Below are positions 8,505 through 17,293 of a DNA stretch of 64,000 bases, piece by piece. A program made the translations under genes and the position numbers. Below the pieces are notes generated by a model. The model saw nothing but the letters and a program-made list of their open reading frames with translations, was not told where the DNA came from and did no database searches. This DNA is from Pseudomonas sp. AL03 (GTDB lineage: Bacteria; Pseudomonadota; Gammaproteobacteria; Pseudomonadales; Pseudomonadaceae). The stretch covers positions 62,001 to 126,000 of the forward strand of contig NZ_JASBRE010000011.1 in assembly GCF_029960815.1 (NCBI RefSeq), given 5' to 3'. How positions within the stretch are numbered: position 1 is the stretch's first letter; the number at the start of each line of letters is the position of its first letter.

Positions 8505-10928
8505 ATGCCCGTAGTGATGCCCTGCAGTAAGCGTCTGGGTTCTTCCAGGCTGCGCCCGTTGTTGCACTTGAGTCTGTTGTTGAGTCTGAGTGCCTGTCCG
8601 TTGTTTATCACAGCCGGTTGGGCCGAAGACGCGCCACGACGCAGTTATCAGGTGCCGGCTGGAAGCCTTAGCGCAGCACTGACCCGTTTCGCCGGGTTGG
8701 CCGGGGTCAATCTGTCAGTGGATCCGGCTCTGGTGGGTGGACGCACCAGCCCTGGTCTTTCCGGCGAATACGCGGTCGAGGAGGGCTTCGCCCGACTGTT
8801 GCAGGGCTCCGGTCTGCAACTGCAGCCGGTGGGTGAACAGGCGTACATCCTGACCCCGGCGCCAGAAGGCGGCAGCCTGCAACTGGGCGCCACCTCGATT
8901 CTCGGTGCCACTGACTCGGCTGACGGCGATCCGTATGCCGGCGGCCAGGTCGCGCGCCGCGGTTCGCAAGGTTTGCTGGGCTCGCGAGACTTTATGGAAA
9001 CGCCGTTCAGCATGACCACTTACACCAGCGAGGCGGTCAAAAACCAGCAGGCTCGTACCCTGGGCGACCTGATTGCCAGCGATCCCTCGGTTCGCGCCAC
9101 CAACCCGGCGGGAGGGCGCTATGAGCAGTTCACCATTCGAGGGTTGAGCCTGTTCAACAGTGATGTCGCCTACAACGGTCTCTACGGCGTCCTGCCGACC
9201 TATACGATCGACATGGAGATGGCCGACCGCGTCGACGTCATCAAAGGCCCGAGCCAGCTCATTAACGGCATCTCGCCGCGGGGCAGCGTGGGTGGCGGGA
9301 TCAACGTGGTGCCCAAGCGCGCGACCGACAAGCCCATCACTTCGTTCACCGGCAGTTACGCTTCCGACAGTCAGGTCGGTGGGGCCGTGGATGTCGGCCG
9401 GCGCTTCGGTGAGGACAACAAGTTCGGTCTTCGTTTCAACGGCGTCAAGCAGTCCGGCGATACCGAATGGGATCACCAGAATGTCGACCGCGAGATGGCG
9501 GTGCTGGGCCTGGATTTTCGCGGTGAACGCCTGCGGCTCTCGACGGATATCGGGCGTACTGAGCGTGATACCGACGCCCCGCAGGAGCGCGTGCAGGTTG
9601 GCGCCAACGCGCAGGTTCCGCATGCCAGCGATGTCCGCCACAACTATGCGCAGCCTTGGAGCAAGGCGAGTACCAACGACACGTTCGGCACGGTAAACGG
9701 CGAATTCGATGTCAACGACTCCGTCATGCTGTACGGCGGAGTAGGCGCGCGCAAAAGTAACCATGACTTCCTCCGGCATGCCGTTGCGGTCACCAACGAC
9801 GCTGGCGCTTTCAGCGTTCAGCCGCGTGACTTCACCCGCGACGAAAATGTCCGGACGGCCACGGCAGGGGTGCGCAACTGGTTTCATACCGGCCCGGTGA
9901 GCCATGAAGTCAACCTGGCCGCCAGCTATTTCTACATGGACTTCGAGAATGGCGGTGCCCGTTATGCCGCAGCCCGCAGCAACCTCTACGACCCCGTGGA
10001 AACACCAACGCCTGTCAGACCCACGCGACAGGATTCGCAGGTCTATACCGAGAACCGCTCCAGCGGCGTGGCGTTGTCCGACACCTTGGGTTTCTTCGAT
10101 GACCGGCTGCTGTTGACCCTCGGTGCCCGCTGGCAGCGCGTGAAGGTTGACGACTGGTCCGATAATGTCAAAGGCGACACCGCCTACGATGAAGAAAAGG
10201 TCTCGCCGTCGGGCGGCATCCTGTTCAAGGCGACCGATAAGTTGTCGCTGTATGCCAACTACATGGAAGGCCTGAGCCAGGGCAAGATTGCGCCGTCGAC
10301 CTCGGTCAACGAGGACGAGATCTTCCCGCCGTTCATCAGCCGCCAGGTCGAGGTCGGCGCCAAGTATGACGCGGGTGCGTTCGCCGTCACCGCCGCCGTG
10401 TTCCGGATCAAGCAGCCGGCCTACGAGACCAACGCCACGACGCGGGTCTTCGGCCCGAACGGCAAGCGTGAGAACACGGGTGTGGAACTGAGTGTGTTCG
10501 GTGAACCGCTCGATGGTTTCCGCCTGCTCGGCGGTGTCATGTACATCGACAGCGAGTTGGCCAACACCACCAACGGCACCTTCGATGGCAACCGTGCGCC
10601 TGCCACGCCGAAATACAACGTCAACCTGGGCGCCGAGTGGGATGTGCCGACCGTACAGGGCCTGACCCTGACCAGCCGCGGCATCTATTCCAGCTCGCAG
10701 TATCTGGACCAGTCCAACAACAAGGAAATCGACTCCTGGGAGCGTTTCGACGTGGGCGCACGCTACGCGTTCAAGGTCGAAGAAAAGAACATCACCCTGC
10801 GTGCCAATGTCGAGAACGTAGCGGACAAGCGCTACTGGAGTTCGGCCGGGGCCTCGGATGACAGCGAGCCTGGCTTGACGCTGTCGACCCCGCGCACCTA
10901 CCTCCTTTCGGCGACTGTCGACTTCTGA
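8505..10928 (+). CDS. TonB-dependent ferric siderophore receptor with STN domain (probable achromobactin receptor)
   Basis: The product is an 807-residue outer-membrane transducer. A signal peptide (about 1-40, cut after ITAGWA) is followed by an STN signalling domain (about 45-110) that would contact FecR, a TonB-box-like stretch near LQLGATSI, a plug domain (about 160-270, with DRVDVIKGPSQLINGI), and a 22-strand-type barrel ending in the aromatic C-terminus ATVDF. The ATG at 8505 is preceded by AGAGAGA; a Met four codons later is also possible. Its position between the sigma/FecR pair and acsF fits the receptor called Acr in Dickeya. Siderophore specificity is inferred from the neighbours. 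Confidence 0.9.
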   Translation: MPVVMPCSKRLGSSRLRPLLHLSLLLSLSACPLFITAGWAEDAPRRSYQVPAGSLSAALTRFAGLAGVNLSVDPALVGGRTSPGLSGEYAVEEGFARLLQGSGLQLQPVGEQAYILTPAPEGGSLQLGATSILGATDSADGDPYAGGQVARRGSQGLLGSRDFMETPFSMTTYTSEAVKNQQARTLGDLIASDPSVRATNPAGGRYEQFTIRGLSLFNSDVAYNGLYGVLPTYTIDMEMADRVDVIKGPSQLINGISPRGSVGGGINVVPKRATDKPITSFTGSYASDSQVGGAVDVGRRFGEDNKFGLRFNGVKQSGDTEWDHQNVDREMAVLGLDFRGERLRLSTDIGRTERDTDAPQERVQVGANAQVPHASDVRHNYAQPWSKASTNDTFGTVNGEFDVNDSVMLYGGVGARKSNHDFLRHAVAVTNDAGAFSVQPRDFTRDENVRTATAGVRNWFHTGPVSHEVNLAASYFYMDFENGGARYAAARSNLYDPVETPTPVRPTRQDSQVYTENRSSGVALSDTLGFFDDRLLLTLGARWQRVKVDDWSDNVKGDTAYDEEKVSPSGGILFKATDKLSLYANYMEGLSQGKIAPSTSVNEDEIFPPFISRQVEVGAKYDAGAFAVTAAVFRIKQPAYETNATTRVFGPNGKRENTGVELSVFGEPLDGFRLLGGVMYIDSELANTTNGTFDGNRAPATPKYNVNLGAEWDVPTVQGLTLTSRGIYSSSQYLDQSNNKEIDSWERFDVGARYAFKVEEKNITLRANVENVADKRYWSSAGASDDSEPGLTLSTPRTYLLSATVDF

Positions 10929-10942
10929 TTCACCTGTGTCAT

Positions 10943-10963
10943 GCGCCCCAGGGACCGGGGCGC
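10943..10963. repeat. Perfect GC hairpin after the receptor gene
   Basis: GCGCCCC and GGGGCGC flank a 7-nt loop. There is no T-run, so it may stabilise the mRNA 3' end rather than terminate. Confidence 0.5.
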
Positions 10964-11095
10964 CGTCGTTGGGCCATGACCTGATTCGTATGGAGGAAGG
11001 ACATATGCACACCCTCAATTAATGAACAATCAAGACACTTGCGTATAAGTCGCTATCTGTCGGTAGCCAATACAGAAGTTGTCAGTTGCATTGCA

Positions 11096-11116
11096 AGATC
11101 ATGGCTAGATCATGGC
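11096..11116. repeat. Tandem 10-bp direct repeat in the acsF upstream region
   Basis: AGATCATGGC occurs twice with an 11-bp period (11096-11105 and 11107-11116). This is one helical turn and could be a protein-binding site, but no known consensus was recognised. Confidence 0.35.
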
Positions 11117-11132
11117 ACTTCCGGAATTTATA

Positions 11133-11156
11133 CCAGGTTTATTAACTTGGTTTTTT
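11133..11156 (+). terminator. Rho-independent terminator of the receptor transcript
   Basis: CCAGGTT and AACTTGG pair around a TATT loop and are followed by six T residues. It separates the sigma-fecR-receptor unit from the biosynthesis operon. Confidence 0.7.
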
Positions 11157-11238
11157 GCGTGCCTGATTATTATTAAAATAGTCAAAATCGCTATATGTAA
11201 ATTTCCAAATAGGTTGTAAGAATTAGTTGCAACGATTT

Positions 11239-11257
11239 GTTAATGAGAATAAGTTGC
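11239..11257 (+). promoter_or_regulatory. Fur-box-like operator upstream of acsF
   Basis: This 19-mer matches the Fur consensus at 13 of 19 positions when aligned by eye; its core is TTAATGAGAAT. It lies 26 nt before the acsF ATG in an AT-rich region, where a bound repressor would block the promoter or early transcription. Confidence 0.55.
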
Positions 11258-11283
11258 ATATCGAATTTAACGAGGGTGAAGCG

Positions 11284-12660
11284 ATGTTGAATGATGGCGT
11301 ATTGCACTCTAATCCTTTGCAAAAAACCAATGCCGACTATTTGGCTCGACAAAGCAAGTTCGAATCTAATGTGCGCAGTTATCCACGCAAGTTACCGCTG
11401 GCAATCGCTAAGGCGCACGGGCTCTGGGTCACCGACGTCGAAGGCAACATCTACCTCGACTGCCTGGCCGGCGCCGGCACGTTGGCCCTGGGGCACAATC
11501 ACCCGGCCATCATGGCCAGCCTCGACAGTTTTCTCGCCTCAGGCCTGCCGATGCACACCCTGGACCTGACCACCGCGGTCAAGGACGCTTTCAGCGAAAC
11601 CTTGCTCAGCCTGTTGCCGAACCAAGGCCGTGATTACTGCCTGCAATTTTGCGGGCCGTCCGGGGCGGATGCAGTGGAGGCCGCGCTGAAGCTGGCCAAG
11701 ACCTACACCGGGCGCAACAACATCATCAGTTTCTCCGGGGCCTACCATGGCATGACCCACGGCGCCTTGGCCCTGACCGGCAACACCGCGCCGAAAAATG
11801 CCATCGCCAGCCTGATGCCCGGGGTGCAGTTCATGCCGTACCCCCACGAATACCGGTGCCCGCTGGGCATTGGCGGTGAGGCCGGGGTCGAGGCCTTGAC
11901 CCACTATTTCACCCAGTTCATCGAAGACGTCGAAAGCGGCGTGTCACTGCCGGCGGCGGTGATCCTTGAAGCGGTGCAGGGTGAGGGCGGGGTCAACTGT
12001 GCCCCAGCGAGCTGGCTGCGGGCGATCCGCGAGGTGACGCGCAAGCACGGAATTCTGCTGATCCTCGACGAAGTGCAGACCGGTTTCGCACGCACCGGCA
12101 AGATGTTTGCCTTCGAACACGCCGACATCGAGCCGGACCTGATCGTCATGTCCAAGGCGGTCGGTGGCGGTTTGCCCATGGCGGTGCTGGGCATCCGTCG
12201 TGAATTCGACGCCTGGGAGCCAGGCAACCACGCCGGCACCTTCCGCGGCAACCAGATGGCCATGGCCGCCGGGCTGGCCACGTTGCAGGTGCTGCAACAG
12301 CAAAACTTCGCCGCCCAGGCCGAGCGCCGTGGCCAGTGGCTCAAGGACCGACTGGTCGAGTTGCAGGCGCATTATCCAGCTCTTGGCCAAGTGCGCGGTC
12401 GCGGCCTGATGCTGGGCATCGAGATCGTCGACGAGCGCCAGCCGGCTGATCGCCACGGGCATTTCCCGATGGACCCGGCGCTGGCCGTGGCCATTCAGCA
12501 ACAGTGCTTCAAACAAGGCCTGTTGCTGGAACGCGGCGGGCGTAAGGGCAATGTCATTCGCTTGTTGCCGCCATTGATTATCGACGATGAGCAATGCCAG
12601 CAAGTGATCCAGCGTGTTGATAACGCCGTGGCGGCAGCTTTATTGCAATTGCGCCCTTGA
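11284..12660 (+). CDS. acsF: AcsF, diaminobutyrate-2-oxoglutarate aminotransferase
   Basis: This 458-residue class III PLP aminotransferase is expected to make L-2,4-diaminobutyrate, a building block of achromobactin, from aspartate semialdehyde and glutamate. The PLP lysine is K291 in [13 protein letters not shown] and the cofactor aspartate is D262 in [12 protein letters not shown]. The frame is open further upstream from a TTG, but ATG 11284 has a GAGG-type ribosome site and the upstream part overlaps the Fur-like site, so the shorter form is chosen. It is first in the biosynthesis cluster, as acsF is in Dickeya. A 213-nt gap separates it from acsD. Confidence 0.9.
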   Translation: MLNDGVLHSNPLQKTNADYLARQSKFESNVRSYPRKLPLAIAKAHGLWVTDVEGNIYLDCLAGAGTLALGHNHPAIMASLDSFLASGLPMHTLDLTTAVKDAFSETLLSLLPNQGRDYCLQFCGPSGADAVEAALKLAKTYTGRNNIISFSGAYHGMTHGALALTGNTAPKNAIASLMPGVQFMPYPHEYRCPLGIGGEAGVEALTHYFTQFIEDVESGVSLPAAVILEAVQGEGGVNCAPASWLRAIREVTRKHGILLILDEVQTGFARTGKMFAFEHADIEPDLIVMSKAVGGGLPMAVLGIRREFDAWEPGNHAGTFRGNQMAMAAGLATLQVLQQQNFAAQAERRGQWLKDRLVELQAHYPALGQVRGRGLMLGIEIVDERQPADRHGHFPMDPALAVAIQQQCFKQGLLLERGGRKGNVIRLLPPLIIDDEQCQQVIQRVDNAVAAALLQLRP

Positions 12661-12873
12661 ATGAAACAGTCGAAGTTACGTTAATACCTCGCCGAGTTGC
12701 AGTTTTATGGCATTGGCTCAAGTAACTTTGATCGTCGTTCGATTATTTAAAAGGTTCAGCGAAGTGATGTCGTTAGGTGGGGGTCTGTCGGCTGTTAATT
12801 AGGTCGGCCAGCAACTAATTTTCTTCCGCGATATAACGTATTCAGTGACCTCACGGGCTACTGTGGAGCACCC
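12661..12873 (+). other. Intergenic gap between acsF and acsD
   Basis: These 213 bases are AT-rich compared with the genes and hold no plausible coding sequence. This is the only large gap inside the biosynthesis series, so a second promoter could lie here. No clear terminator or Fur box was found. Confidence 0.4.
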
Positions 12874-14658
12874 ATGAATCATCCAGATCGCAGTGTTTTA
12901 TCGACTATGGTCAGTGAGTTGGCGACGACGCGTGCGTTGCTTAATTGTTTGATCAAAGAGTTCGCCTTGCCGGAAAACTGCCTCCGTTACAGTTGGCCGA
13001 CGCAGATGCAAGGTATCGCCCCGGGCAGTTACCTTGAGGGCCTGGAATGGAGGGGCATTCCCCTGACCATCAACCTGCCCAACCAGCAGCAGTTCTTTGT
13101 GATGGTGGACCGTCGTGATGGCCTTGGCAGCCATCGTTATCTGTCGGACGTCTATGCCCGGCGCGGTGAGGGCGACTGGTCGTGCCTGAGGTTTGCCGAG
13201 TTCGTCGAGCAGTTGCTCACGGCTTGCGAACACATGACCCGCGCCAGCAACGACGAGTTGCTGGATCAGGTGTTGCAAAGCCAGTTACTGACCGCGGCCA
13301 TCATCGCCCACAACATGGACGGCCAGCACCCGGCACCGCTCAGCGGTTACCTGGCCAGCGAGCAGGGCTTGTGGTTCGGTCATCCGAACCATCCGGCACC
13401 CAAGGCGCGCCTGTGGCCAGCTCATCTGGCCCAGGAAACCTATGCCCCGGAATTCCAGGCCCGCACGCCGTTGCACCTGTTCGAAGTGCCGCTGGAAGGA
13501 TTGAACGTCGGGGCCAACGGCCTGAGCAAAGCCCAAGTGCTGGCCGGTTTTGCCGATCAAGCGCAGGCGCGGCCAGGGCACGCGGTTATCTGCATGCATC
13601 CGGTACAGGCCCAGCTGTTCATGCAGGATGGCCGGGTTCAGCGTCTATTGAAATCCGCGGCCATCGTCGACCTCGGCGCCACCGGGTTGATGGCCAACCC
13701 CACGGCGTCCATCCGTACCTGGTACATCGAGGGCCATGAGTTCTTCATCAAGGGCTCGCTGAACGTGCGCATCACCAATTGCGTCAGGAAAAACGCCTGG
13801 TACGAACTGGAAAGCGCACTGATGATCGACCGCATCTTTCGTAACCTGCAACTGACCCGGCCTGAAACTCTTGGCGGGCTCTCGGTGGTGGCCGAACCAG
13901 GTATTCTGAGCTGGGCGCCGCAACAGGCCAGCGAAGCCGATAACCATTGGTTTCGCGAACAGACCGGGGCGATCCTGCGGGAGAACTTCTGCCTCGACAC
14001 CGGCACCGATTGCAGCATCATGGCCGGTACGTTGTTCGCTCGCGGCCTGCATTTACCGCCGTTGGTGCATGAGTTCCTGAGCCGGTTCAACGGCAACGAC
14101 ATTCACGACCAACAGCTGTTGAGCTGGTTCGACGACTATCAGGCGCTGTTGCTACGGCCGGTGCTGGCGCTGTTCTTCAACCACGGCATCGTGATGGAGC
14201 CGCATTTGCAGAATAGCGTGCTGGTGCATGACAACGGTCGTCCACAACGCTTGCTACTGCGGGATTTCGAAGGGGTCAAACTGACCGACGAACTGGGTGC
14301 TTCCCGGATCGACGCGGACGTTCATCCACGGGTGCGTGAGTCGCTGCTCTATTCCCGCCAGCAAGGTTGGGATCGCATCGTTTATTGCCTGTTCGTCAAC
14401 AACTTGTCCGAGGCTGTGCTGGCCCTGAGCTGGGAGCGTCCGCACCTGGCGCCGCTGATGTGGCAACGGGTCGAGCAGCAATTGATCAGCATCCGCGCCG
14501 AATTGACCCGCGCTGCGCCGGAGCTGGATGCACTGATCGCCGGTGAGCCGATTGCCTGCAAAACCAACCTTAAGGTCCGCTTGGCGGCCAAGGCCGATCG
14601 CCAGGCCGGTTACGTCAGCCTGGTGTCCCCGTGGGGCAAGGAGGCCAAGCATGGATAA
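12874..14658 (+). CDS. acsD: AcsD, type A NIS siderophore synthetase
   Basis: The 594-residue protein is an IucA/IucC-family ligase that activates a carboxylate of citrate with ATP. AcsD of Dickeya condenses citrate with L-serine in the first step of achromobactin assembly. Family signatures seen here are KGSLNVRITN in the N-terminal domain and HGIVMEPHLQN (from H437) with LLLRDFEG (R463, D464) in the C-terminal FhuF-like domain. TGGAG precedes the ATG. The stop overlaps acsE by 8 nt. Type A rather than B or C is inferred from the place in the locus and the pairing with the decarboxylase gene. Confidence 0.92.
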   Translation: MNHPDRSVLSTMVSELATTRALLNCLIKEFALPENCLRYSWPTQMQGIAPGSYLEGLEWRGIPLTINLPNQQQFFVMVDRRDGLGSHRYLSDVYARRGEGDWSCLRFAEFVEQLLTACEHMTRASNDELLDQVLQSQLLTAAIIAHNMDGQHPAPLSGYLASEQGLWFGHPNHPAPKARLWPAHLAQETYAPEFQARTPLHLFEVPLEGLNVGANGLSKAQVLAGFADQAQARPGHAVICMHPVQAQLFMQDGRVQRLLKSAAIVDLGATGLMANPTASIRTWYIEGHEFFIKGSLNVRITNCVRKNAWYELESALMIDRIFRNLQLTRPETLGGLSVVAEPGILSWAPQQASEADNHWFREQTGAILRENFCLDTGTDCSIMAGTLFARGLHLPPLVHEFLSRFNGNDIHDQQLLSWFDDYQALLLRPVLALFFNHGIVMEPHLQNSVLVHDNGRPQRLLLRDFEGVKLTDELGASRIDADVHPRVRESLLYSRQQGWDRIVYCLFVNNLSEAVLALSWERPHLAPLMWQRVEQQLISIRAELTRAAPELDALIAGEPIACKTNLKVRLAAKADRQAGYVSLVSPWGKEAKHG

Positions 14659-15862
14659 ATTGCCCGCAATGGTTGTGGCCGCCATCGACCAAGCCCGCAC
14701 GCAGCACGAAGATCCGTTGGCGCTGTTCATCTACGACCTGGACGCGCTTAAACAGCACGTGACGCAGGTGATGGCGGCGCTCCCCGAAGGCGTGGAGCTT
14801 TACTACGCCATCAAGGCCAACAGTGAACCGCAGATAGTGTCCGCCGTGGCGCCATTGGTGCACGGGTTCGAGATTTCCTCCGGCGGTGAGATCGATCGAC
14901 TCCAGGCCTGCCCGACGCGCAAGCCGTTCATCTTCTCCGGCCCCGGCAAACTGGATTCCGATCTGCGTTCGGCGCTGCAACATCAGGTCGAAGCGATTCA
15001 CATCGAAAGTCTGAATGAAATCGTCCGTCTGCAGCGGCTGGCACTGGAAGCGGGGCGCGTGCAAGACGTATTGCTGCGGATCAACCCCGAACTGCCGTCG
15101 CCGCTGTCCAGCAAACTGGCGATGGCCGGCACGGCCACCCCGTTCGGGATCGATGAGTCGGAACTGGCCCAGGCGGTCAGTTGGGTCGATAACGCCAGCC
15201 ACCTGCGGCTCAAGGGCTTCCATGTGCATGCGATGTCTCATCAGTCGCTGGTGGAACGGCATGAACAATTGCTTGATCTGTATCTGCAGCGCTGGCCGCA
15301 ATGGAAGGCGTTGTCGGCCAATCCCACGGCGATCACCCACCTCAATGTGGGCGGTGGCATCGGTGTCAATTACCTCGGGGCGCAGCAATTCGACTGGCAG
15401 CGCCTGTGCGCGCATTTGGGGCAGAGCCTTGCAGCCTGTGTCGATGCGCCCATCGTGCGCTTTGAGCCCGGTCGTTTCATCAGCGCCTTCTGCGGCTACT
15501 ACGCCATTGAAGTGCTGGATAAGAAAACCAGTCACGGCAAGCACTTCCTGGTCTGCCGGGGCGGCACCCATCAGTTCCGTTTGCCGGTAGCCCAGGGACA
15601 TGATCACCCGGTCATTCATCTGCCCAGGCATCAAGCAACACCCGGCGCGTTGCATCAGGACTGGACCGTGGTCGGGCAACTCTGTACGCCCAAGGATGTG
15701 CTGAGCCGGGATTGCCCGCTGACGGGCGTCGAAGTCGGCGACATGCTGGTGCTGCCGCTGGCCGGTGCCTATGGCTACAACATTTCCCATGCCGATTTCC
15801 TCTGTCATCCGCGACCACCGCAGGTGTTTGTACAAGAAGCCGGAGTCGCCCCGTGGGATTGA
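14651..15862 (+). CDS. acsE: AcsE, PLP-dependent decarboxylase of siderophore assembly
   Basis: This 403-residue protein is of the fold-III (alanine racemase/DapA-decarboxylase type) PLP family. The PLP lysine is K55 in YYAIKANS, the phosphate-binding glycines are in NVGGGIGVNY, and FEPGRFIS and AGAYGYN are typical active-site segments. In achromobactin synthesis AcsE decarboxylates the citryl-serine intermediate to the ethanolamine form; its staphyloferrin B counterpart is SbnH. A diaminopimelate decarboxylase (LysA) is a less likely call given the siderophore neighbours. The ATG overlaps acsD and the stop overlaps the next gene by 10 nt. Confidence 0.92.
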   Translation: MDKLPAMVVAAIDQARTQHEDPLALFIYDLDALKQHVTQVMAALPEGVELYYAIKANSEPQIVSAVAPLVHGFEISSGGEIDRLQACPTRKPFIFSGPGKLDSDLRSALQHQVEAIHIESLNEIVRLQRLALEAGRVQDVLLRINPELPSPLSSKLAMAGTATPFGIDESELAQAVSWVDNASHLRLKGFHVHAMSHQSLVERHEQLLDLYLQRWPQWKALSANPTAITHLNVGGGIGVNYLGAQQFDWQRLCAHLGQSLAACVDAPIVRFEPGRFISAFCGYYAIEVLDKKTSHGKHFLVCRGGTHQFRLPVAQGHDHPVIHLPRHQATPGALHQDWTVVGQLCTPKDVLSRDCPLTGVEVGDMLVLPLAGAYGYNISHADFLCHPRPPQVFVQEAGVAPWD

Positions 15863-17286
15863 CGTTTGCCGTGCCGCGTTGGTTGGTGGTGGTCAATGTG
15901 TTGTTGGGCACGCTGACGGTCAGCCTGAACAACAGCTCGCTCAACCCGGCGTTGCCGGCATTCATGGAGGCCTTTGAGATCGGCCCGCTGTTGGCCACCT
16001 GGATTGTGGCTGCGTTCATGGTGAGCATGGGCATGACCATGCCCCTCACCAGTTTTCTCAGCCAGCGGGTGGGGCGTAAATCCCTCTATTTGTGGGGCGT
16101 GGCGTTGTTTGTCTGCGGTTCGTTGCTCGGGGCGCTGGCCAACTCCATCGCACTGGTGATTACCGCGCGCGTGGTGCAAGGCATCGCCAGCGGGCTGATG
16201 ATTCCGCTGTCGCTGGCGATCATTTTTTCGGTGTACGCCAAGGGCGAGCGGGGCAGGGTCACTGGCCTATGGGGCGCGGCGGTCATGCTGGCACCGGCAT
16301 TGGGACCCTTGTGCGGCAGCCTGATGCTGGAGTGGTTCAGTTGGCGCTCGCTGTTCCTGATGAATGTGCCCATTGGCCTGCTGGCGCTGATCCTGGGTGT
16401 CGGTGTGCTTCCGGCCTCTGAAGCGTCAGAGCGCAAACCTTTCGACCTGGCGGGTTACCTGTTGATCGCGACGGGCATCGGCCTGCTGATGATCGCCGTT
16501 GGCCGTCTGCGCCACGCTGAAGCCCTCACTGATCCTCTCAACCTTGGCATGCTGGTGGCGGCGATCCTGTGTCTGGTCGCGTTTGTACGACTGGAACTCA
16601 ACCGGACTTCGCCATTGCTCAACCTGCGCATCTTTGCCCTGCGCGGTTATCGCTTGAGCGTGATCATCGCCGTGGTGCAGTCGGTGGGCATGTTCGAATG
16701 TCTGGTGCTGCTGCCGCTGCTGGTGCAAGTGGTGATGGGTTACAGCGCTATCTGGACCGGCTTGTCGCTGCTGTGCACGGCGATGTTCGCCAGCCTGTTC
16801 GGGCATCTCGGCGGCAAGTGGCTGGACCGCCACGGCCCGCGCGGAGTGGTGCTATGGGGGATGCTGCTGACCGGGGGCGCCACGCTGGGATTGGGCATGC
16901 TGGGGGTTGGCGCTTCAATCGGTATGGTGTTTTTTCTGATGATGGTCCGCGGCGCCGGGCTGGGCCTGTCCTATATCCCCATCACCACCGCCGGGCTTGA
17001 TGCGCTGCCTGAACCGATGGTCACTCAGGGCGCGGCGATGAACAACATTTCCCGTCGTCTCGTCTCGTCACTGGCCATCGTGATTGCCTCGCTCTGGCTG
17101 GAGTTTCGCCTGGCCGACGATTCGGCGGGCGGCATTGTTTCGGTGGCAACCCCGGGGGCGATCAGCGAGGTCTTCATGGCCACCGGCATTCTCATTCTGC
17201 TGGCATTGCCCTGTGCCTGGCGTTTTCCAGTTCCCGCATCCGACGAGTCGGCCGAGGCACTTCCCTCAGCCCTCGAACACCGTTAA
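15853..17286 (+). CDS. MFS transporter, probable siderophore exporter (YhcA-like)
   Basis: This 477-residue membrane protein of the major facilitator superfamily has about 14 hydrophobic segments, so it is closest to the drug:H+ antiporter DHA2 type. The loop 2-3 motif reads RVGRKSLYLWG. At this position (between acsE and acsC) Dickeya carries the MFS gene yhcA, and the staphyloferrin B locus carries the exporter SbnD, so export of the finished siderophore is the likely role. The start is GTG at 15853, inside the acsE stop region. Confidence 0.87.
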   Translation: MGLTFAVPRWLVVVNVLLGTLTVSLNNSSLNPALPAFMEAFEIGPLLATWIVAAFMVSMGMTMPLTSFLSQRVGRKSLYLWGVALFVCGSLLGALANSIALVITARVVQGIASGLMIPLSLAIIFSVYAKGERGRVTGLWGAAVMLAPALGPLCGSLMLEWFSWRSLFLMNVPIGLLALILGVGVLPASEASERKPFDLAGYLLIATGIGLLMIAVGRLRHAEALTDPLNLGMLVAAILCLVAFVRLELNRTSPLLNLRIFALRGYRLSVIIAVVQSVGMFECLVLLPLLVQVVMGYSAIWTGLSLLCTAMFASLFGHLGGKWLDRHGPRGVVLWGMLLTGGATLGLGMLGVGASIGMVFFLMMVRGAGLGLSYIPITTAGLDALPEPMVTQGAAMNNISRRLVSSLAIVIASLWLEFRLADDSAGGIVSVATPGAISEVFMATGILILLALPCAWRFPVPASDESAEALPSALEHR

Positions 17287-17293
17287 TTCTTTC

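Noticed and set aside
8715..11018. 767-codon open frame opposite the TonB receptor
   Set aside because: It is antisense to a receptor with clear STN, plug and barrel regions, and its translation has no recognisable domain.
11227..11283. TTG-started N-terminal extension of acsF
   Set aside because: It covers the Fur-like site and is AT-rich and not family-like; ATG 11284 is better placed.
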